NCBI GenBank assembly: GCA_964547875.1
Contig: CAZJPE010000006.1
Location: forward strand, 1-52,651
From: JAUSIK01 sp964547875
GTDB taxonomy: Archaea; Nanobdellota; Nanobdellia; Pacearchaeales; GW2011-AR1
Direction: 5' to 3'
Length of the DNA: 52,651 nt
Positions 40,664-48,612 of this stretch are shown piece after piece (position 1 is the stretch's first letter; every line of letters begins with the position of its first letter). The translations under genes and the position numbers were made by a program. The notes below the pieces were generated by a model. That model ran no database searches, had not been told where the DNA came from, and saw nothing but the letters and a program-made list of their open reading frames with translations.

Positions 40664-40705
40664 AATCACAATAATTCTTTTATATGCTGGATTTTTTAAT
40701 ATAGA

Positions 40706-40867
40706 ATGGATGAAGAAGATAAAAAACTAAAAATGGCTGTAATCTCAGGGGCAGCACATGCCATTAATTTCAAGGAGAAGAATCCTAATGCGACGGAGCA
40801 GGAGATTATACAATACATAACTAAGGAAACTGAAAAAATTCTAGAGAAGATTGATGAAGAGATATAA
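40706..40867 (+). CDS. Small acidic protein (53 aa)
   Basis: ATG 40706 to TAA 40867 encodes MDEEDKKLKMAVISGAAHAI, then NFKEKNPNATEQEIIQYITKE and an acidic helix. Composition is coding-like. A TATA-like motif lies about 24 bases upstream. No family is recognised. Confidence 0.6.
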   Translation: MDEEDKKLKMAVISGAAHAINFKEKNPNATEQEIIQYITKETEKILEKIDEEI

Positions 40868-40968
40868 ATAAAAAAGATTCAGGGAATCTTAAGGTCTTTT
40901 AGCAAAGCAAGGGTTCATAAATGAACAAGACAAAATCTTTATAATATGCCCTAATTCTTATTTAACAT

Positions 40969-41094
40969 GCGGGGATTCCTGAGTGGTCAAAAGGGCAGGA
41001 CTTAAGAAGTCTGTCGTTCGCTGGAACGATCTAAATCAGGATTAAGAAATCCTGTGGCTTAGTGCCTCCGTAGGTTCGAATCCTACTCCCCGCA
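40969..41094 (+). tRNA. tRNA-Leu(UAA) with intron
   Basis: The acceptor is GCGGGGA/TCCCCGC with A73. The anticodon stem CAGGA/TCCTG has loop CTTAAG+A (anticodon TAA) after removing a 42-base intron (41007-41048) between positions 37 and 38. The intron contains a TCGTTC-GCTG-GAACGA hairpin, and TTAA/TTAA pairing supports a bulge-helix-bulge-like splice site. The leucine-type variable arm (TGGCTTAGTGCCTC) and T-arm GTAGG-TTCGAAT-CCTAC are clear. Confidence 0.93.
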
Positions 41095-41140
41095 TTAATA
41101 TTACCTATAAATTTAAAATAAGAGAAAATTACTAAATAAT

Positions 41141-41428
41141 ATGAAAGAATTAGAAAACATTAAGAAAAAGATTATTCCTATACTTAAAAGGCATAATGTA
41201 AAAAAAGCAGGAATATTTGGGAGTTATGTCCGGGGAGAACAGAAAAAAAATAGTGATATAGACATATTAGTAGAAGCTGAAAAAGAGGCAGATCTTATAG
41301 ACTTTATAAGACTAAAAAATACTTTAGAAAAAGCAGTAAAAAGAAAAGTAGATCTTATAGAATATGACTGCATTCGCCAAGAAATTAAACAAAATATCTT
41401 GAGGGAAGAAGTGCCAATAATAAGATGA
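41141..41428 (+). CDS. mntA: MntA-type minimal nucleotidyltransferase antitoxin
   Basis: This 95-residue MNT-fold protein has GIFGSYVRGEQKKNSDIDIL, with the G27-S28 loop and metal-binding D39 and D41. MntA proteins AMPylate and silence the HEPN toxin HepT. It precedes hepT on the same strand by 47 bases. A two-gene MntA-HepT module is the best reading. Confidence 0.92.
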   Translation: MKELENIKKKIIPILKRHNVKKAGIFGSYVRGEQKKNSDIDILVEAEKEADLIDFIRLKNTLEKAVKRKVDLIEYDCIRQEIKQNILREEVPIIR

Positions 41429-41475
41429 AAAAAGATTTAAAAAATCTTTTAGCAAAGTGATGTTAACCAAAGGTT

Positions 41476-41814
41476 ATGATGAAAAGAGATTACAAGCTTT
41501 ATTTAAATGACATAAAAGAAAGCATAATTCAAATAGATCAATACATAAAAGGCGTTTCTGAAGAGAATTTTAAAAAAGATAAAAAATTACAAGATGCAGC
41601 AATGAGAAGATTAGAGATTATAGGGGAGGCGAGCAGGAATATTCCCAGAGCGCTGAAAGAAAAAAATAAAGATGTTCCTTGGTTTGAAATGGCTCAATTT
41701 AGGGATTTAATCTCGCATTCTTATTTTAAGATAAGTTTAAATCATGTCTGGCGCACAATAAAAGAAAGGGTTCCTTCTTTAAAAGAAAAAATGAAAGACA
41801 TTGAGTTGGTTTAG
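41476..41814 (+). CDS. hepT: HepT-type HEPN toxin (DUF86)
   Basis: This 112-residue helical protein has the HEPN RNase motif RDLISHSYF (R76-H81-Y83, the RxxxxHxY form targeted by MntA). It also has the DUF86 pattern AAMRRLEIIGEASRNIPRAL. It would degrade RNA unless AMPylated by the upstream MntA. Confidence 0.92.
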   Translation: MMKRDYKLYLNDIKESIIQIDQYIKGVSEENFKKDKKLQDAAMRRLEIIGEASRNIPRALKEKNKDVPWFEMAQFRDLISHSYFKISLNHVWRTIKERVPSLKEKMKDIELV

Positions 41815-41833
41815 GCGTTTATTATTATAACAA

Positions 41834-42430
41834 ATGAAGTTCAGTTACAAAGAGATTAAAGACTTATTTTATGCAGGCATTATGATTTCTTTAGCGTTTG
41901 CTATTCTATTATCTGGAGGATATAATGCTCTATTTTCTTTTAATAGGGGTTTGATTTTTGCTTTTGTTGTTTCTTTTTTTACAGCAGGTATTGGATTTTT
42001 ATTGCATGAATTAATGCATAAATATGTTGCGCAGAAATACAGGCTTGGAGCTGAATTCCATGCTTTTTACAATATGCTCTGGCTTGCCCTGCTGTTTTCT
42101 TTATTTGGATTTATTATTGCGGCGCCAGGCGCTGTTTTTATCAGGGGATTGATTAGCAGAGAGAAGAATGGAAAGATATCTGTTGCAGGGCCTTTGACAA
42201 ATATTTTTCTCGCTGTTTTATTTTTGATTCTTTTAGTTTTATTTAAGGACGGAGGATTATTAGAATATTTCTTTAGAACAGGATTGACAATTAATGCTCT
42301 ACTTGGAGTTTTTAACATGATTCCTGTTATGCCTTTTGATGGGGCAAAAGTAAGGGCTTGGGACAAGGGAATTTATGCTATAACAACTACAATTGCGGTT
42401 GGATTATGGATTTTGAGCTTGTTTGTTTAA
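41834..42430 (+). CDS. Site-2-protease-like M50 membrane metalloprotease
   Basis: This 198-residue membrane protein has several hydrophobic helices. The zinc motif HELMH (H58, E59, H62) lies in helix 2, and the third ligand region is NMIPVMPFDGAK near residue 161. The family cleaves substrates within the membrane or supports protein maturation. No PDZ domain is present, so it is a minimal form. It starts 19 bases after hepT, probably under its own promoter. Confidence 0.93.
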   Translation: MKFSYKEIKDLFYAGIMISLAFAILLSGGYNALFSFNRGLIFAFVVSFFTAGIGFLLHELMHKYVAQKYRLGAEFHAFYNMLWLALLFSLFGFIIAAPGAVFIRGLISREKNGKISVAGPLTNIFLAVLFLILLVLFKDGGLLEYFFRTGLTINALLGVFNMIPVMPFDGAKVRAWDKGIYAITTTIAVGLWILSLFV

Positions 42431-42473
42431 TGCTTAGCAAAATGCTTATAAATCAAATTTATTTAATTATTAT

Positions 42474-42935
42474 ATGAAAAATGGGCTTGTAATAGTTATT
42501 GTTATAGTATTGATAGCAATAGTGGGATTTTTAATATTCAATCTTCAATCAGATAAAGAAGTGTCATCAAATTTTCCAGCTCAAGGAAATGAAAATGTAG
42601 AAGAAACAATTGTAAATAAAGAAAATAATATTATAGAAATAAGCTCTTCAGGATTCTCCCAAAAAATATTAGAGATTAATCAAGGAGATAGTGTTAAATT
42701 TATAAATAAAGATTCAAGTTCTCATTGGCCGGCAACTGCAATGCACCCAACGCATACTGTTTATCCTGGCTCTGATATTAAGAAATGCGATACTGCGGAA
42801 GAATCTGATATATTTGATTCTTGCAGGGGCTTGAAGCAAGGCGAGGAATGGAGTTTCACTTTTAACGAAAAAGGAAACTGGAATTATCATGACCATCTTG
42901 CCGCTAGTTTGAAAGGAACAATTGTTGTTAATTAA
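42474..42935 (+). CDS. Cupredoxin-domain lipoprotein or membrane-anchored protein
   Basis: This 153-residue protein has an N-terminal membrane helix (LVIVIVIVLIAIVGFLIF), a Ser/Asn linker and a cupredoxin fold. Candidate copper ligands lie in HWPATAMHPTHTVYPG, SCRGL and NYHDHLA. The usual YHCxxHxxM ligand loop is altered to YHDHLAAS, so copper binding is likely but not certain. The DoxX-like gene starts one base later. It probably acts in extracytoplasmic electron transfer. Confidence 0.85.
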   Translation: MKNGLVIVIVIVLIAIVGFLIFNLQSDKEVSSNFPAQGNENVEETIVNKENNIIEISSSGFSQKILEINQGDSVKFINKDSSSHWPATAMHPTHTVYPGSDIKKCDTAEESDIFDSCRGLKQGEEWSFTFNEKGNWNYHDHLAASLKGTIVVN

Positions 42936-42936
42936 C

Positions 42937-43287
42937 ATGAAAAAAGAATATTTGGCAAGACTTCTTTTAAGAATTGGATTGACTTTTGTATTTTTCTATG
43001 CGGGAATTGCCGCATTTGTGAATCCGAATAATTGGGTCGGATTTATTCCTAATATAGGTAATTTCATAACAAAGGCAATATTATTGCAAGTACATAGCGC
43101 AATTAATCTTATCTTGGGTTTATGGTTTTTTTTAAATAAGAAGATATTTTATGCCTCTATAATCTCGGGTATTTTTCTTTTTGGAATTATTATCTTTAAT
43201 TTGAATTCGTTTGACATAGTATTCAGAGATGTTGCCATCTTATTAATGGCTATTGCTTTAAGTGTTTTGAGTTATAGAAATAATTAG
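42937..43287 (+). CDS. DoxX-like integral membrane protein
   Basis: This is about 116 residues with four hydrophobic helices (…LLLRIGLTFVFFYAGIAAFV…, …ILGLWFFLNK…). The DoxX family contains thiosulfate:quinone oxidoreductase subunits and uncharacterised membrane redox proteins. ATG 42937 directly follows the cupredoxin stop, so the two are coupled and probably functionally linked. Confidence 0.8.
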   Translation: MKKEYLARLLLRIGLTFVFFYAGIAAFVNPNNWVGFIPNIGNFITKAILLQVHSAINLILGLWFFLNKKIFYASIISGIFLFGIIIFNLNSFDIVFRDVAILLMAIALSVLSYRNN

Positions 43288-43350
43288 ATTAATAAAGCTG
43301 ATTGCTTATCAATTTTAAGAAAGTAATTATACAATAAAAGAGGAATCGAA

Positions 43351-44298
43351 ATGTATGACATAGTATCAATGGGAAGCGGGGTGGTAGATGCTTTTTTAGA
43401 TACAGGGGCTAAAGAAAAAAATAAATCTCTTTCTTTCCCTGCTGGAACTAAAATTTTGATTAAAAATCTTGTGTTTAATGTTGGGGGAGGAGCAGCTAAT
43501 ACTTCAGTTTCTTTTTCTCGGCTTGGTTTGAAGGCTGGCTTTTTAGGAAAGATAGGAAGTGGATATAACGGGAATATTATTTTGCGTGAATTGAAAGAAA
43601 ATAATGTTAATTTTTTAGGAGTCAGAGGAAAAGAGCATACAGGATATTCTGTAATTCTTGAGGGCGATAGAAAACATAGGGTTATTCTAACGTATAAGGG
43701 GGCTAGTGATAATTTAAGATTTGAAGAGATTAATCTGAAGCATCTTAATACTAAGTGGTTTTATTTTACTTCAATGGGGGAAGAATCTTTTAGAAGTCAG
43801 AAGAAAATGGCAGAATTTGCGCATAAAAATAAGATAAAAGTTGCTTACAATCCGAGCAGTTATCATACTATACACGGAGCAGATTATCTAAGAGTTATAT
43901 TAAAACATACGAATGTGCTTAGCCTGAATAGAGAGGAAGCTAGCATGTTAGTGAAAAATGGAGATTTGTATAAAGGATTGCGGAGATTAGGGCCTTTAAT
44001 TGTATCTATTACAAATGGTGAGAATGAGGGAGGTATTTATGATGGTAATTTTCTATATAGATATTGGCCTAAGAAGGTTAAGGTAAAAGAAGCCACTGGA
44101 GCAGGTGATGCATTTTCAAGTACTTTTGTCGCAGGATTGATAAAATTGCAGAATATTGAAGAAGCTTTAAAATTGGCTATGACAAACGCAGAGTCAGTTG
44201 TGCAGAAAAGAGGAGCCCAATTAGGATTATTAAGTTGGAATGAATTGATAAGAATTGTAAAACATAAAAGGTTTAAAATAAAGAAAGAGGTTTTATGA
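43351..44298 (+). CDS. PfkB-family carbohydrate/nucleoside kinase
   Basis: This 315-residue ribokinase-fold enzyme has an N-terminal substrate lid and VGGGAANTSVSFSRLGLKAG (family signature 1). The C-terminal anion-hole motif is EATGAGDAFSSTFVAGLI (signature 2, with the catalytic Asp). The substrate cannot be told from sequence (ribose, nucleoside, fructose and others are possible). GAGGA at 43341-43345 is a plausible ribosome-binding site for ATG 43351. Confidence 0.93.
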   Translation: MYDIVSMGSGVVDAFLDTGAKEKNKSLSFPAGTKILIKNLVFNVGGGAANTSVSFSRLGLKAGFLGKIGSGYNGNIILRELKENNVNFLGVRGKEHTGYSVILEGDRKHRVILTYKGASDNLRFEEINLKHLNTKWFYFTSMGEESFRSQKKMAEFAHKNKIKVAYNPSSYHTIHGADYLRVILKHTNVLSLNREEASMLVKNGDLYKGLRRLGPLIVSITNGENEGGIYDGNFLYRYWPKKVKVKEATGAGDAFSSTFVAGLIKLQNIEEALKLAMTNAESVVQKRGAQLGLLSWNELIRIVKHKRFKIKKEVL

Positions 44299-44323
44299 AA
44301 GGAAAAGTAATAAATAGAGTTGC

Positions 44324-44953
44324 TTAAGCAAAAACAATCCTACTATCTGCCACTTTTCCATTGCGCTCATTTAATATAAAAGGATTGATGTCTAATTCCT
44401 GAATATTTCTATGCTTTAATGGAATTTCAGAAACCTTGATAAGAATTTTTTGCAAATATTCTATATTCAATTTTTTTCCTCTGAATCCGTAAAATACTTT
44501 TCTTGATTTTAATTCGTCTATCATTTCTTGAGCATCATTTTTATTTATCGGGCATTTTCTTATTGATATGTCTTCTAATACCTCTGTAAATATGCCGCCT
44601 AAACCCAAGAGAATAACATGATTAAAAGTCATATCTTTTTTTATGCCGATTATCAATTGCTGGCCTTCTATTTTCTCTTGAGCTAATATTCCATCAAGCT
44701 TAATCTTTCTCCTTTTCGCAACTTGCATTAAATTATTAAAATTTTTGTCTAATTCTTCCTTATTATTTACTAGTTTAACTCCGTCTATGTCTGTTTTATG
44801 CAATGCTTCATTAGAAATAATCTTTAAGAAGAAAGGGAATTTTAGCCTTATTTCCTTTGTTTCCTGAACTAGCTGGCTTTTTGCTACAGGGATAAATTTA
44901 GCCAGGAATTTTTCAGCTTTATATTCATTGTATACCTCTTTCTTTCTTTTCAT
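44324..44953 (-). CDS. acdB: Acetyl-CoA synthetase (ADP-forming), beta subunit
   Basis: This 209-residue ATP-grasp subunit has PFFLKIISNEALHKTDIDGV, GILAQEKIEGQQLIIGIKKD, ILLGLGGIFTEVLEDISIRK and ELDINPFIL. With the alpha subunit it converts acetyl-CoA + ADP + Pi to acetate + ATP + CoA. The alpha gene is at 50314, on the other side of the PDH operon. The two are divergent, not adjacent. Confidence 0.9.
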   Translation of the reverse strand: MKRKKEVYNEYKAEKFLAKFIPVAKSQLVQETKEIRLKFPFFLKIISNEALHKTDIDGVKLVNNKEELDKNFNNLMQVAKRRKIKLDGILAQEKIEGQQLIIGIKKDMTFNHVILLGLGGIFTEVLEDISIRKCPINKNDAQEMIDELKSRKVFYGFRGKKLNIEYLQKILIKVSEIPLKHRNIQELDINPFILNERNGKVADSRIVFA

Positions 44954-45020
44954 TTACTTTGAATGATTATTTTACTTATATAACTTACTACTTACATTTA
45001 TATAGGAATTACATAACTGG

Positions 45021-45275
45021 ATGAATATGAAATGGAAATCCTCATTTACTATAGAAGAGTCAAATGGATTAGTTGGTATAATATTGGATAATTTTTCAGA
45101 TAGAGAAGTTTTAAGACTATTTCATGAGCTAGAAGATTATATCAAATTTTAGGCAACTGATGAACAATTATTAGAGAATGATGCTAGCCTCTTTAGCTTA
45201 CTTACAGAAACTCCTAGAGATGTCATATTAAAGAAACTCAAAGAAATTAGGGCTGATTTGAATTTTGATTTTTAA
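45021..45275 (+). pseudogene. Small gene interrupted by an in-frame TAG
   Basis: ATG 45021 opens a frame of 85 codons to TAA 45275. It is interrupted once by TAG at codon 44 (45150-45152). Both halves look coding (…ILDNFSDREVLRLFHELEDY… and …TETPRDVILKKLKEIRADL…). TAG is an ordinary stop elsewhere in the window, for example the PIN gene. Pseudogenisation, a sequencing error, or recoding are possible; recoding is least likely. Confidence 0.5.
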
Positions 45276-45327
45276 CAATCTTTATAAACAATATTCTACT
45301 TTTAATTGAAGTAATAAGTGGAAAAAG

Positions 45328-45597
45328 ATGGCGGAATTAATAATGTTTTACGGAAAAGAATGTGTACATTGCCATGAGATGTTTCCGCTTGTTGAAAGAT
45401 TAGAAAAAGAATTAAAGATAAAAGTAAAAAAACTTGAGGTGTGGCATGATTCCAAGAACAGGAAAATTTATGATAAGAGAAATACGAAAATGAAGTGTAC
45501 TGGCGTGCCATATTTTTATGATGAGAAAACGGGCGAGAGCATTTGTGGGGCTGTTTCATATGATATTTTAAAGAAATGGGCCTTAGGAAAGAAATGA
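45328..45597 (+). CDS. Glutaredoxin/thioredoxin-like protein
   Basis: This 89-residue redox protein has FYGKECVHCHEMFPLVERLE, with active site C12-V-H-C15, and TGVPYFYDE as the cis-Pro region. The CVHC dipeptide differs from classic CPYC/CGPC. It is cytoplasmic, with no signal. It is transcribed on its own before the PDH operon. Confidence 0.85.
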   Translation: MAELIMFYGKECVHCHEMFPLVERLEKELKIKVKKLEVWHDSKNRKIYDKRNTKMKCTGVPYFYDEKTGESICGAVSYDILKKWALGKK

Positions 45598-45658
45598 TTT
45601 TGTGTCAATAAATTAATAAATCAATTATTATTCTTATTAATATAAAAATAGGGGTAAA

Positions 45659-46633
45659 ATGGACAAAGGCGAGATTCTTCATGCGTATGAGTTAATGGTA
45701 TTAAGCAGGCTCTTTGACGATAAGATGCTTTCTCTTCAAAGGCAGGGACGCCTTGGCACTTTTGCATCATCTCAAGGTCATGAAGCAATACAAGTTGGCA
45801 CTGTGCTTGCGCTAAAAAAAGAAGATTGGATTATACCTTATTTTAGACAATGGCCTGCATTTATTGCAGTTGGGTATCCGCTTGACATGTTGCTTCAATA
45901 TAGTTCAGGAGACGAGCGAGGCATGGCAATTCCTTCTAACATTAACATTCTTCCTTTTAACATTCCTGTTTCAACACAAATTCCTCATGCTGTTGGATTA
46001 GCATTGGGTTTTAAAAAAAAGAACCAAAGAAAGATTGTTGTATGTTTTTTAGGTGATGGCGCAACATCAAAAGGAGATTTTCATGAAGGATTAAATTTCG
46101 CAGGCGTTTTTAAAACGCCAAATATTTTTATTTGCGAGAACAATCAATATGCAATATCTATTCCTCTAAAGAAACAAAGTGCTTCAAAGACTATTGCAGA
46201 TAAAGCAATTGCATATGGAATTGAAGGCATGAGAATTGACGGGAATAATGTTGAAGAAATTTATTCTGCTGTTGCAAAAGCGCGAGAGCTTGCATTGCGA
46301 GGAATGCCTGTATTAATAGAAGCTGTTACATATCGCTTGGGGGATCATACGACAGCAGATGACGCCTCTCGCTACAGGAGCAAGGAAGAGGTGGAAAATG
46401 CAAGGAAAAAGGATTGGAGAGTTGTGTTGAAAAAACAATTAATTGAAAAAGGATTGTGGAATGAAAGCAAGGAAAAACAATTGATTAAAAGATTAGAAAT
46501 GCAGGTTGAAAAAGCTGTTAAGAAATTTGAGGCAATAAAGCCTGCAGATACTTTAGATATATTCAAATATACATTCAATGAAATGACGCCTGCTTTGAAA
46601 AAACAGAGTGAAAGTTTTAGGGGAGGTTTATGA
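45659..46633 (+). CDS. pdhA: Pyruvate dehydrogenase E1 alpha
   Basis: This 324-residue TPP-dependent subunit has the TPP motif GDGATSKGDFHEGLNFAGVF…ENN and RYRSKEEVEN with the usual phosphorylation-loop region replaced by YRLGDHTTADDASRY. It decarboxylates pyruvate (or a 2-oxo acid) with E1 beta. Its stop overlaps lipB by four bases. AGGGGT at 45651-45656 is a plausible ribosome-binding site. The E1 type could also be branched-chain. Confidence 0.93.
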   Translation: MDKGEILHAYELMVLSRLFDDKMLSLQRQGRLGTFASSQGHEAIQVGTVLALKKEDWIIPYFRQWPAFIAVGYPLDMLLQYSSGDERGMAIPSNINILPFNIPVSTQIPHAVGLALGFKKKNQRKIVVCFLGDGATSKGDFHEGLNFAGVFKTPNIFICENNQYAISIPLKKQSASKTIADKAIAYGIEGMRIDGNNVEEIYSAVAKARELALRGMPVLIEAVTYRLGDHTTADDASRYRSKEEVENARKKDWRVVLKKQLIEKGLWNESKEKQLIKRLEMQVEKAVKKFEAIKPADTLDIFKYTFNEMTPALKKQSESFRGGL

Positions 46634-47328
46634 ATTTGGAATTAAATGTTTTGGACATAGGCACAAAATCTTATGGAGATGCATGGAAAATTCAAAAGGA
46701 ATTATTTGAAAAAAGATTAAAAGACGAAATAAAGGACACTCTTATTCTAGTAGAGCATAGCCCTCCTGCCATTACTTTTGGAGCAGATTCTAAATGGAAT
46801 ATATTGCATGTACCTATTGAAACTTTGAAAAATAAAGGAATAGAGTTTTTTAGAAGTTCAAGAGGCGGGGGAGCAGCATATCTTGGGCCTGGACAACTTA
46901 TAGGATATACTATAATGGACATAAAGCCATATGGAGGCGTCTATAACTTTATGAGAATGCTAGAGGAAGTAATGATAAGAACTGCAAAAGAGTTTGGCAT
47001 AAATGTCGATAGATATGATTCAATGAATCCTACAACTGAAAAGCCTTATAGGGCAACATGGTATAAAGAAGATGGAAACACTTATGTTTTATGCACAAAG
47101 GGCATTGGTTCAAGATTGTATAATGGAGGATTATATACTCATCATGGATTTTGCCTTAATGTAAGGCGAAATGATTCTTATTTTGACTTAATAGATCCAT
47201 GTGGATTTCCGTCAAAAGAGGTAAGACCTATCTCAATGGAAGAGATTGCAAAAAAAAAGATTGCAATAAGAGACATAAAAAAAGCTGTGATAAATAATTT
47301 TAAAGATATATTCAAGAAGGGAGATTAA
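46630..47328 (+). CDS. lipB: Octanoyltransferase LipB
   Basis: This 232-residue enzyme has SRGGGAAYLGPGQLIGYTIM (RGGxxT/xHGPGQ type) and the LipB-type Lys/Cys dyad (K157 in CTKGIGS and C191 in IDPCG, with THHGFCLNV). It attaches octanoate or lipoate precursors to E2 lipoyl domains. It is inside the PDH operon, overlapping E1 alpha and abutting E1 beta. This points to on-site lipoylation of the E2 encoded downstream. LipA is not in the window. Confidence 0.9.
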   Translation: MNLELNVLDIGTKSYGDAWKIQKELFEKRLKDEIKDTLILVEHSPPAITFGADSKWNILHVPIETLKNKGIEFFRSSRGGGAAYLGPGQLIGYTIMDIKPYGGVYNFMRMLEEVMIRTAKEFGINVDRYDSMNPTTEKPYRATWYKEDGNTYVLCTKGIGSRLYNGGLYTHHGFCLNVRRNDSYFDLIDPCGFPSKEVRPISMEEIAKKKIAIRDIKKAVINNFKDIFKKGD

Positions 47329-48315
47329 ATGGCAGAGAAAAAAAATGAAAAAGGCATTGTAATGGTAGAAGCATTGAATCAGGCTTTGATGCAGGAAATG
47401 ACAAGAGACAAAAGCGTTCTTGTTCTTGGAGAGGATGTTGGCAAAGATGGAGGAGTTTTCAGAGTTAGTGATAAATTGGTTGAGAAATTTGGCGAAGAAA
47501 GAGTTATTGATACTCCATTAGCTGAGAGTGCAATTGTTGGCGCATCTATTGGACTTGCAATTGCTGGATTCAAGCCAATCGCAGAAATACAATTTTCAGG
47601 CTTTATACCAAGTGCGTTTGATCAGATGATTAATCATCTTTCAAGAATGAGATGGCGCTCTCGTGGAAAATATACCTGCTCTATTGTTATACGCTCGCCA
47701 AATGGCGGAGGAGTTAAAGCATTGGAGCATCATTCAGAAAGCTTAGAAGCTGTGTATTCTCATATTCCTGGATTAAAAGTTGTAATTCCGTCAACTCCTT
47801 ATAATGCAAAGGGGTTATTGATTTCTGCGATTCGCGACCCAGATCCTGTTTTATTTTTAGAGCCAATTCGCGTCTATCGTGCAATTAGAGAGGTTGTGCC
47901 AGAAGAGCCTTATACAATACCAATTGGAAAGGCTCGCATACTAAAAGAAGGCAGTCATGTTACAATAATTGGATGGGGCGCAATGATTAAAACACTAATT
48001 GATGTGCAAAATTCAATTGATATTGATTTGGAAATTATAGACTTACAGACAATAAGCCCTTTTGATATTGAGACAATAGTTAATTCTGTTAAAAAAACAA
48101 AGAGGTGTGTTATTGCTCATGAAGCAGCTAGAACTTGCGGTTTCGGCGCGGAGCTTGCAGCTCAAATCTATGAAAATGCAATATTTCATCTTAAAGCGCC
48201 TGTTGTCCGCGTTACAGGATTTGATACAACAATGCCTTTAGGCAAAATGGAAAAATATTATATACCTGATGAGAATAGAATAATTGAAGGAATAAAGGAG
48301 GTCTTGAGGTTTTGA
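47329..48315 (+). CDS. pdhB: Pyruvate dehydrogenase E1 beta
   Basis: This 328-residue subunit has EDVGKDGGVFRVSDKLVEKF, then TPLAESAIVGASIGLAIAGF, RSRGKYTCSIVIRSP and DTTMPLGKMEKYYIP. It pairs with E1 alpha to bind TPP. It starts directly after the lipB stop and is followed by the 97-aa membrane gene. Confidence 0.95.
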   Translation: MAEKKNEKGIVMVEALNQALMQEMTRDKSVLVLGEDVGKDGGVFRVSDKLVEKFGEERVIDTPLAESAIVGASIGLAIAGFKPIAEIQFSGFIPSAFDQMINHLSRMRWRSRGKYTCSIVIRSPNGGGVKALEHHSESLEAVYSHIPGLKVVIPSTPYNAKGLLISAIRDPDPVLFLEPIRVYRAIREVVPEEPYTIPIGKARILKEGSHVTIIGWGAMIKTLIDVQNSIDIDLEIIDLQTISPFDIETIVNSVKKTKRCVIAHEAARTCGFGAELAAQIYENAIFHLKAPVVRVTGFDTTMPLGKMEKYYIPDENRIIEGIKEVLRF

Positions 48316-48318
48316 AAA

Positions 48319-48612
48319 ATGGGATGGAAAAATTGGCCATATTTGGTGAGAGGCGGGATTATAGGATTAATTATTTTTATTATATTGGTTATCATAACTT
48401 CTTTTGATAAAACAGGACATCCGCCTGCAGGGGTAATACCATTGATTCCAGGCATTATTATTACTAGTGTGCTTAATATTGGAAATGATGAATCTATTAT
48501 CCTTTGGGGGAGTTTTTCAGTAGTTACCTATTTCCTCATCGGTGCTTTAATAGGTCTCATAATAGGCCTCATAATCAGTAAAATAAAAAGAGGAAATAAA
48601 AATGCCATTTGA
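48319..48612 (+). CDS. Small membrane protein between E1 beta and E2 (97 aa)
   Basis: Three hydrophobic helices are predicted (about 11-30, 40-55, 62-88) with charged ends. It is embedded in the PDH operon: three bases after E1 beta, and overlapping E2 by 11 bases. No PDH operon component of this type is known to me. It may anchor or regulate, but that is inference. Confidence 0.7.
   Translation: MGWKNWPYLVRGGIIGLIIFIILVIITSFDKTGHPPAGVIPLIPGIIITSVLNIGNDESIILWGSFSVVTYFLIGALIGLIIGLIISKIKRGNKNAI

Noticed and set aside
45021..45275. Pyrrolysine or stop reassignment of TAG
   Set aside because: TAG terminates ordinary genes in this window and no pyl gene is seen; a pseudogene or error is simpler.
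45608..45645. ATTAATAA…TTATTAAT inverted repeat before the PDH operon
   Set aside because: Such short AT-only repeats are expected by chance in this AT-rich sequence.
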